Shown: piece by piece, positions 6,418 through 11,364 of the stretch | Position numbering within the stretch: position 1 is the first letter of the stretch | Layout: every line of letters starts with the position of its first letter | NCBI GenBank assembly: GCA_947594335.1 | Contig: CANQEC010000061.1 | Coordinates: 1-11,364, forward strand | Direction: 5' to 3' | DNA: 11,364 nucleotides | Source: an uncultured Lachnospiraceae bacterium | GTDB lineage: Bacteria > Bacillota > Clostridia > Lachnospirales > Lachnospiraceae | Translations under genes and position numbers: made by a program | The notes under the pieces: model-generated | Database searches by the model: none | Told to the model about the DNA's origin: nothing | Seen by the model: only the letters and a program-made list of their open reading frames with translations

Positions 6418-7859
6418 CAGCAGTCAGTTTCGCAGGCGGAATATCACACCTGACCGATGAGAAAGTCAGCATCGTGGAGCAGGAGAAACGGATCGGGCGT
6501 TTCGCAAAAGAACACGGGATTGAGATCATACGGCATTATGGTGATTTCGATGAACTGCTTCGGGACGGCGTCTCCAGGAAATTTGACCTGGTGATTCTGG
6601 ATTCTGTCTATACAGCGGGAAAGGATCTGTTTACCGCAAGAGAAGTCCTTGCATACACGTTCCACCCGGCAGGGATTGAATTCCGGTGCGCATTGGACGG
6701 GTTTGACAGCGCGGGGAAGACAGCGGATGAACTGAAACAGTATTTCAGAAAAGCGGTCAGACGCAGGATGAGTGAGATAGGGAAAGGCAGGATTGCAGGG
6801 AAGGGAGTTCAAAAAAACCGATTCCCTTATGGTTATCGACTGGAGGATGGTCAAGTCTGTGCAGACAAGAAGCAGGCGGAAGTCATCCGGAGGATATTCT
6901 CGCTGCGACTCAGTGGGAAGAACACCGCAGAGATTGCGTTTCTTTTATCAGAAGAGGGGGTTGCTGCTCCGGCAGCGGAAAAAGGCAGTAAGAATGCCGG
7001 CGGCAGATGGAATACTTCCGGGGTGGCAAGAATTCTGCGCACGGAAAGATATGCCGGGGAGATTGTGGAAAAGGATATTTTTGAGAAGGTACAAAAGCAG
7101 TTCCCCAAAAAGAGTATCGGAAAAGGAGGCCAAAGGGGAATACTCGCGGGACTTGTTCACGATGCCGCCACAGGATACTCCCTGAGGAGCCTGAAACGCA
7201 AGGATGGCTACAAATACGCATTTTCCGAAAAGCGGTATAATCCTGGCTATCGTTCAGGGCATGGAATCTGTTCAGAGTTTGTGGAAAGGAAAATTCTGGA
7301 CGCGGTAGAGAGGGAGCAGCAAATGGCAGCCCGTATGGCAGATATCCTGGAAAAGCACAGGGAGATTCTGCTGGGTGCCGCCCTTGCTCCGATCAGAGAA
7401 GGGATGCGCGGAGAAGCTTTGAGACTTTCGGAGGCGGAAGCAAAAAAGATGACCGTCTATCTGGAAGCGAAAGCCGGGAAAGGAACGGAGGAAGAGTACA
7501 CGCTTGCAAAGAAGGAAGCCCTGACTGTATTCCGTGAGACGGAGGCCGCGATAGCCAGCTATATGAGACAGGCGGAAGAAATGGAAATTGTCTGCAGTGT
7601 AAAGAACTCGTGGCTGAAGCTGTATCTTTCCTGGAATGCAGGAAAAGGCATGCCGGAAAACAGAACCATGAAGAAATATGTGTCGGATGTGCTGGTTGAG
7701 GATTTCAGGAAGGTAACCTTCATTCCGAAAGAGCAGGTATGGCGGGAAAAATTATTGAAAGAGATCCAAAAGACGTTAGGAGAAGAAACAGCGGAAACGC
7801 CCTATACGTTTGAATACGGGGAAGACGGCAGTGATGGCAAGGAAGAGCAGGAAGAATAG
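6414..7859 (+). CDS. Serine recombinase-like protein 2, catalytically degenerate
   Basis: An intact 481-aa ORF homologous to its neighbours but apparently inactive. The N-terminus keeps the fold and the SI-x2-Q motif (S19-Q23), but YxRxS is replaced by SFAGGIS, the DDGxSG-DRPxF segment is missing, and SRLGRD is replaced by SVYTAGKD (64-71), so the catalytic arginines are gone. The DNA-binding domain is well kept: NRFPYGYRLEDG (135-146), a GKNTAEIAFLLSEEGV helix region and the RWNTSGVARILRTERYAG block (198-215). The zinc-ribbon region (LAGLVHDAATG ... YRSGHGICSEF) retains only C286. A long helical region (about 290-395) matches the coiled-coil arm. The start overlaps the recombinase 1 stop (ATGA), with GAGGGAG upstream. 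Full-length conservation without frameshifts argues against a random pseudogene; a DNA-binding partner or directionality role is inference. Confidence 0.85.
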   Translation: MTAVSFAGGISHLTDEKVSIVEQEKRIGRFAKEHGIEIIRHYGDFDELLRDGVSRKFDLVILDSVYTAGKDLFTAREVLAYTFHPAGIEFRCALDGFDSAGKTADELKQYFRKAVRRRMSEIGKGRIAGKGVQKNRFPYGYRLEDGQVCADKKQAEVIRRIFSLRLSGKNTAEIAFLLSEEGVAAPAAEKGSKNAGGRWNTSGVARILRTERYAGEIVEKDIFEKVQKQFPKKSIGKGGQRGILAGLVHDAATGYSLRSLKRKDGYKYAFSEKRYNPGYRSGHGICSEFVERKILDAVEREQQMAARMADILEKHREILLGAALAPIREGMRGEALRLSEAEAKKMTVYLEAKAGKGTEEEYTLAKKEALTVFRETEAAIASYMRQAEEMEIVCSVKNSWLKLYLSWNAGKGMPENRTMKKYVSDVLVEDFRKVTFIPKEQVWREKLLKEIQKTLGEETAETPYTFEYGEDGSDGKEEQEE

Positions 7860-9555
7860 AGAAACACAGGGGAAGACGGCGCCGGCAAAGCTGGATGAGC
7901 TGCAGGAATATGACGCCCCAAAGCTCAGAGCAGCGGCTTATGTGCGGCTGTCTTCCGAGAATAATGGATACTGTACAGATACCAGCATCGCGACACAGAT
8001 CCAGCTTGTGGAGGATTATATTGTTTCGCATAAGGATCTCGTTCTCACAGAAACATATGTGGATAATGGTGTCTCAGGAATGATGTTTGACCGTCCTGGT
8101 TTCGCTCAGATGATGGATGGCGTGAAGTCTGGAAAAATACAGTGCATCGTGGTGAAAGACCTCTCACGCTTTGGCAGGGATTATCTGGAGACGGGATACT
8201 ACCTTGAGAAGGTATTCCCACTGCTGAATGTCCGCTTTATCGCAATCAATGATAACTTTGACAGCGTCAGAAAAAGTGATATGGAAAGCCTTTCGGTGCC
8301 CATCAAAAACATGGTCAATGCCATGTACGCGAAGGACTTCTCAAAAAAACAGGGGATATTCAAGGAGATGTGCAGGAAAACGGGAAGAATGAGTACCGGG
8401 TGCGCACCATTTGGATACAAAGTCGAGGATGGGAACCTGGTCATCGATAAGGATGCGGAGCCATATGTACGAATGCTGTTTGCATGGATTCTGGCCGGGG
8501 TGACATGCCGGGAAATTGCCGCAAGATTCCGTTTGATGAATGTACCGCTGCCTTATGAGTTTACCGGGGGGAAGCAGGCGGGGGAAGGAGCCGAATGGAA
8601 TACAAACCGCATAAACAGGATCCTTCACAATCCCGCCTACGCCGGTTATGTTGTAATGGGCAAGAGCCGCGTGTCTGCCTACCGGGGGGAGCCGCTGCAC
8701 AGGACGCCAAGAGAGGAGTGGCTTCTTTTCCCTGACCGGCATGAGCCTTACATTACAGAAGAAGAATACCAGGCAATAGAGACCCGGTTTCGGGAAAACC
8801 AGGAAGCCCGCCGAACCTGCACGGACGGGAAAGCGCGGCTGGATCAGGAGATGCCTGACTGCTTTTGGCATATGGTGTACTGCGCTGTCTGCGGGGAGCT
8901 GATGTGCTATGACCGGCAGTTTCAGGGGCATCGGCGTCCGGGAACCTGCGCCACCCGATACGTGTGCACAAATAAGAAATGCAAAGGCCGTAACGAGCAG
9001 TTCCGCGAAGGCAGTGCCAAAAACCTTGATGTGTCTCAGGATTATCTGAAAATTACGGTAATGGACCGCGTCCGGGAACTTGTTCTTATCGCTGCCGATG
9101 CCGGAAAGATGATCAGAAAGCAGCAGGCGGCTGACGGGGGAAAAACAGTGAAGGCATTGAGAATCTCCATCGACAGCAAGCAGGCTGAGGTCAGAAGCAT
9201 GGACAGCCGCTTCGAAAGGCTTTATGTGGATTATACGGAAGGGATCCTGGATGCAAAGGAATATCAGTTTCTGAAAGAGAAAACCATCCTGGAGCGCCGG
9301 GAGAAAGCAGGCGAGGCGGAGATGCTGAGGCAGAAACTCATGGAAATGGAGAAGGCGGCCGAAGACTACAGAAGGAAAGCAGAGCAGATCACAGGAGCCG
9401 ATGGACTTTACGAATTTAATCAAACGCTGGTAAACGAGCTTGTAGAATCCATCCATGTCGGGGAAGGCGGTGCCATTGAAATACGGTTCAAATGCGAAGA
9501 TGTATTTTGCAGCGCTCTGGCAGAAGAGTATCTGGATCAGTCAGCCGGGAACTGA
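7834..9555 (+). CDS. Large serine recombinase 3
   Basis: A 573-aa large serine recombinase with a basic N-terminal extension (MARKSRKNRETQGK) before the catalytic domain. Catalytic motifs are YVRLS (S40), VDNGVSG, DRPGF (R87) and DLSRFGRD (R112, R115). The DNA-binding domain starts at APFGYKVEDG (191-200) and includes EWNTNRINRILHNPAYAG. The zinc ribbon uses C350, C353 and probably C378 and C383 (YVCTNKKC). A coiled coil (about 435-520) and a C-terminal beta segment (IEIRFK) follow. I chose ATG 7834, which overlaps the previous gene by 26 nt. A TTG at 7810 is possible but less likely. The Shine-Dalgarno is weak (GGGGAAG about 10 nt upstream), so translational coupling to gene 2 is likely. Confidence 0.92.
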   Translation: MARKSRKNRETQGKTAPAKLDELQEYDAPKLRAAAYVRLSSENNGYCTDTSIATQIQLVEDYIVSHKDLVLTETYVDNGVSGMMFDRPGFAQMMDGVKSGKIQCIVVKDLSRFGRDYLETGYYLEKVFPLLNVRFIAINDNFDSVRKSDMESLSVPIKNMVNAMYAKDFSKKQGIFKEMCRKTGRMSTGCAPFGYKVEDGNLVIDKDAEPYVRMLFAWILAGVTCREIAARFRLMNVPLPYEFTGGKQAGEGAEWNTNRINRILHNPAYAGYVVMGKSRVSAYRGEPLHRTPREEWLLFPDRHEPYITEEEYQAIETRFRENQEARRTCTDGKARLDQEMPDCFWHMVYCAVCGELMCYDRQFQGHRRPGTCATRYVCTNKKCKGRNEQFREGSAKNLDVSQDYLKITVMDRVRELVLIAADAGKMIRKQQAADGGKTVKALRISIDSKQAEVRSMDSRFERLYVDYTEGILDAKEYQFLKEKTILERREKAGEAEMLRQKLMEMEKAAEDYRRKAEQITGADGLYEFNQTLVNELVESIHVGEGGAIEIRFKCEDVFCSALAEEYLDQSAGN

Positions 9556-9572
9556 AAGACGGGGAGTGACAT

Positions 9573-11141
9573 ATGAATATCGCGCTATATTTACGCTTGT
9601 CCATGGCGGACGGCGATCTGGGACAGGATAAAAAGGATGAGAGCAACAGCATCGAGAATCAGCGGCTGCTGCTCCGCTCCTACCTGGATGAAAAGGAAGG
9701 GCTTTATGATCCGGAGAAGGACACGGTTGCTGAATTTGTGGATGACGGATATACCGGCACGAATTTTGACCGGCCATCGTTTCAGCGGATGATCGAGGAA
9801 GCGAAGAAGGGAAAGGTCGATATCATCCTTGTGAAAGATCTCTCAAGGCTTGGCAGGGATTACATCACAGTAGGCGATTATATGGAGCAGATATTTCCTC
9901 TTCTTGGTGTGCGCCTGATTGCCGTGAACAACAAATATGACAGCGGGGAGACATCCATCCCCAGTCTGGATCTGGAACTAAGTAATCTGGTTAACACTCT
10001 TTACAGTCGTGACCTTTCAAAAAAGATCAGGACCGGGAAGAGAGCAAAGATGAGGAGCGGAAGTTATAAACCAATCCGGGTGCCATATGGTTACCGGAAG
10101 AAGCCCGGGACAGGCGGAGAGGCGTGGGAGATCGATCCGGAGGCCGCCAAAGTGGTGAGGTTCATCTTTGCAGAGGCCCTGAAAGGACATGACACGCCGG
10201 CTATCGCCGCATCTCTGAACAGAAGGTCTGTCCCCACCCGGATGGAATACGAAAGGGAAAAAGGCACTGCTTATTCCAGAAAGTTGATCACGACAGAACA
10301 TGAGCGGCTTTGGAACTGCTCCATGATTCGCTGTGTGCTGGACTGTTATGAATATACCGGGGCAATGATTGGAGGAAAAAAGGAGAGTCTCACGGTGGGG
10401 AGCGGGCGCACCCGTAAGACGGAACCGCATAAATGGATTATCAGAGAAAATGATCATGCGCCTATTGTGAGCAAGGAGGATTTCGAGAAGGTTCAGTCGA
10501 TGCTTCGCTCTCGGAAAATGCCTGATTACACCCTGCAGCACAGATACTCTTTAAAAGGGAAGGTGAGGTGCGGAAATTGTAATAAAAAGCTGGTCTATAG
10601 AGTGAATACCTATGACGAGTTTTATCTTTGCATTCATGGCCGGGCGCAGGGGGAATTCTCTGCCTGCTGCAAAGATCAATATTCAGTCAAGTGGCTTGAG
10701 GATCTTGTTCTGAGGTCTTTGGAAGGTCTTTTTGGCCAGATCATTTTCCTTCAGGAGAAAGCCCACAGGGAGAGCAAAAAATGTGCAGCCGCAGCCCTGG
10801 AAAGCAGAATCACACAGCTCAAAAACAGCAGGCTGAACTTGTATGAACTCTATGCCGGGCAGATAATGACCAGGAAAGAGTATCTGGAGAAGAAGAAAAA
10901 AATACAGGAAGAGATGGATTCGCTTGAGGAAGAACAGCAAAAGGCGAGAAAGGCTGAGGAGGACCAGAGTAAGATGACAGCTGCAGTGGACAAGACGGCA
11001 GAAGATGCGAAACTGTTCACTGGGAAGCTGACCGATGAGATTGTGGAGCGGTTTATCGACACGGTGTATGTGTATGATTCGGAGAGAATCGAGATTGTCT
11101 ATAAGCTGGAGGATGTGATCAAGAAAGAACTGATGTTATAA
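9573..11141 (+). CDS. Large serine recombinase 4
   Basis: A 522-aa large serine recombinase, last gene of the run. The catalytic domain begins almost at the first residue: YLRLS (S10), VDDGYTG, DRPSF (R67) and DLSRLGRD (R92, R95). The DNA-binding domain starts at VPYGYRKKPG (170-179). The zinc ribbon has C333, C336, C353 and C365 or C366. A lysine- and glutamate-rich coiled coil (about 385-490) precedes a C-terminal segment (TDEIVERFIDTVYVYDSERIEIVYKLEDV) shared in style with recombinase 1. The ATG at 9573 has GGGGAG 6 nt upstream and lies 17 nt after the recombinase 3 stop. It is followed by the terminator at 11156-11232. Its loop between S10 and the SI-x2-Q motif is longer than in recombinase 1 (16 against 11 residues), so these are divergent paralogues, not a recent tandem duplication. 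Confidence 0.93.
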   Translation: MNIALYLRLSMADGDLGQDKKDESNSIENQRLLLRSYLDEKEGLYDPEKDTVAEFVDDGYTGTNFDRPSFQRMIEEAKKGKVDIILVKDLSRLGRDYITVGDYMEQIFPLLGVRLIAVNNKYDSGETSIPSLDLELSNLVNTLYSRDLSKKIRTGKRAKMRSGSYKPIRVPYGYRKKPGTGGEAWEIDPEAAKVVRFIFAEALKGHDTPAIAASLNRRSVPTRMEYEREKGTAYSRKLITTEHERLWNCSMIRCVLDCYEYTGAMIGGKKESLTVGSGRTRKTEPHKWIIRENDHAPIVSKEDFEKVQSMLRSRKMPDYTLQHRYSLKGKVRCGNCNKKLVYRVNTYDEFYLCIHGRAQGEFSACCKDQYSVKWLEDLVLRSLEGLFGQIIFLQEKAHRESKKCAAAALESRITQLKNSRLNLYELYAGQIMTRKEYLEKKKKIQEEMDSLEEEQQKARKAEEDQSKMTAAVDKTAEDAKLFTGKLTDEIVERFIDTVYVYDSERIEIVYKLEDVIKKELML

Positions 11142-11155
11142 AGAAAGCTGATTCC

Positions 11156-11232
11156 AAGCAGCCTGCCAGGCTGCAGTCTGACTGGATAGATGATAATCCA
11201 GTGAGAAGGTGGCCTGGCGGGCTGCTTTTTTT
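11156..11232 (+). terminator. Terminator closing the recombinase operon, with branched hairpin
   Basis: AAGCAGCCTGCCAGGC (11156-11171) pairs with GCCTGGCGGGCTGCTT (11212-11227) with a single wobble, and T7 follows (11226-11232). The 40-nt loop holds a second perfect hairpin, ACTGGAT/ATCCAGT (11181-11202). The long stem plus T-tract fits Rho-independent termination 15 nt after the last recombinase stop. The inner hairpin is unusual for a plain terminator. Confidence 0.85.
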
Positions 11233-11245
11233 AACATTAAGGCAG

Positions 11246-11259
11246 AAAATCGTGATTTT
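11246..11259. repeat. AAAATC-GT-GATTTT palindrome in the right flank
   Basis: A 6-bp perfect inverted repeat surrounds a central GT dinucleotide. Most of it (AGAAAATCGTGATTT, 11244-11258) recurs exactly at 6302-6316 inside the recombinase 1 coding region. The arrangement of symmetric arms around a 2-bp core resembles serine recombinase crossover sites, but the arms are short and no partner site is seen. Confidence 0.35.
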
Positions 11260-11270
11260 GTTACGTGGCC

Positions 11271-11316
11271 GCGGTTAAGGGGTATGGTGTCACTGGACAA
11301 TCACAGAAATAACCGC
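11271..11316. promoter_or_regulatory. Nested inverted repeat upstream of the outward promoter
   Basis: GCGGTTA (11271-11277) and TAACCGC (11310-11316) are perfect inverted repeats, with TGTC-actg-GACA (11288-11299) nested between them. The right arm ends 9 nt before the -35 of the promoter at 11326-11354, so this could be an operator or a structured site. No ORF is visible in 11142-11364. Confidence 0.35.
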
Positions 11317-11325
11317 TGAAAAAGA

Positions 11326-11354
11326 TTGATATTATCCGTACTATTGCGTATAAT
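11326..11354 (+). promoter_or_regulatory. Strong promoter firing out of the window
   Basis: TTGATA (11326-11331), a 17-nt spacer and a consensus TATAAT (11349-11354). The predicted start is near 11361, so the gene it serves lies beyond the window. It follows the operon terminator and therefore begins a new transcription unit. Confidence 0.75.
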
Positions 11355-11364
11355 AGAGATGTAA

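Larger units (their letters stand above)
4356..11232 (+). mobile_element. Multi-recombinase module of an integrative element (ends not defined)
   Basis: Five same-strand genes, a DUF6870-like gene and four members of the large serine recombinase family, lie between the core efp gene and a strong terminator. Serine recombinase genes normally sit near one end of the element they move. No convincing direct-repeat att pair was found by eye, so these coordinates mark the gene module, not element ends. The element may continue to the right of the window. Confidence 0.55.

Noticed and set aside
6414..7859. Recombinase 2 as a simple pseudogene
   Set aside because: There is no frameshift or internal stop over 481 codons, the start is properly coupled, and the DNA-binding domain is preserved. 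The losses are confined to catalytic and zinc sites.
8341..9456. 371-codon minus-strand open frame opposite recombinase 3
   Set aside because: Antisense shadow with no family resemblance; recombinase 3 on the other strand has complete motifs.

Overview
The window looks like a moderate-GC member of the Clostridia, probably Lachnospiraceae-like. It carries a PolC-type replicative polymerase (restricted to Firmicutes and relatives), a Gram-positive-type dihydroorotase, and a cluster of large serine recombinases of the sort common in gut clostridial mobile elements. The taxonomic call is inference from gene content and style. No marker gene fixes the species.

Left part (1-4346), core genes. The 3' third of polC runs to 1441 and is followed 17 nt later by a YqeG-type HAD phosphatase. 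A 231-nt, hairpin-rich gap separates yqeG from pyrC, which lies on the minus strand. Between pyrC and the plus-strand efp gene is a divergent promoter region. The pyrC side has a 124-nt structured leader that can be drawn as a nested stem plus a pseudoknot ending beside its Shine-Dalgarno. efp ends in a strong intrinsic terminator.

Right part (4356-11232), accessory module. A small DUF6870-like protein begins 9 nt after the efp terminator's T-tract. It is followed by four consecutive same-strand genes of the large serine recombinase family (551, 481, 573 and 522 aa). The first two share an ATGA stop/start, the second and third overlap by 26 nt, and the fourth starts 17 nt after the third; a long terminator hairpin closes the run. 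Recombinases 1, 3 and 4 keep the catalytic Ser, the DRP motif, the SRxGR arginines and a four-Cys zinc ribbon. The second gene is an intact ORF that has lost the YxRxS, DRP and SRxGR motifs and nearly all zinc-ribbon cysteines, so it looks like a catalytically dead paralogue kept as a partner or regulator. This is the most interesting item in the window.

Right flank (11233-11364). No gene is visible. It holds an AAAATC-GT-GATTTT palindrome that lies within a 15-bp exact repeat of recombinase-1 coding sequence, a nested inverted repeat, and a near-consensus promoter firing out of the window. The element's ends and attachment sites could not be fixed from this window. The module may be the left end of a larger integrative element extending to the right, or a small recombinase-only insertion downstream of efp.
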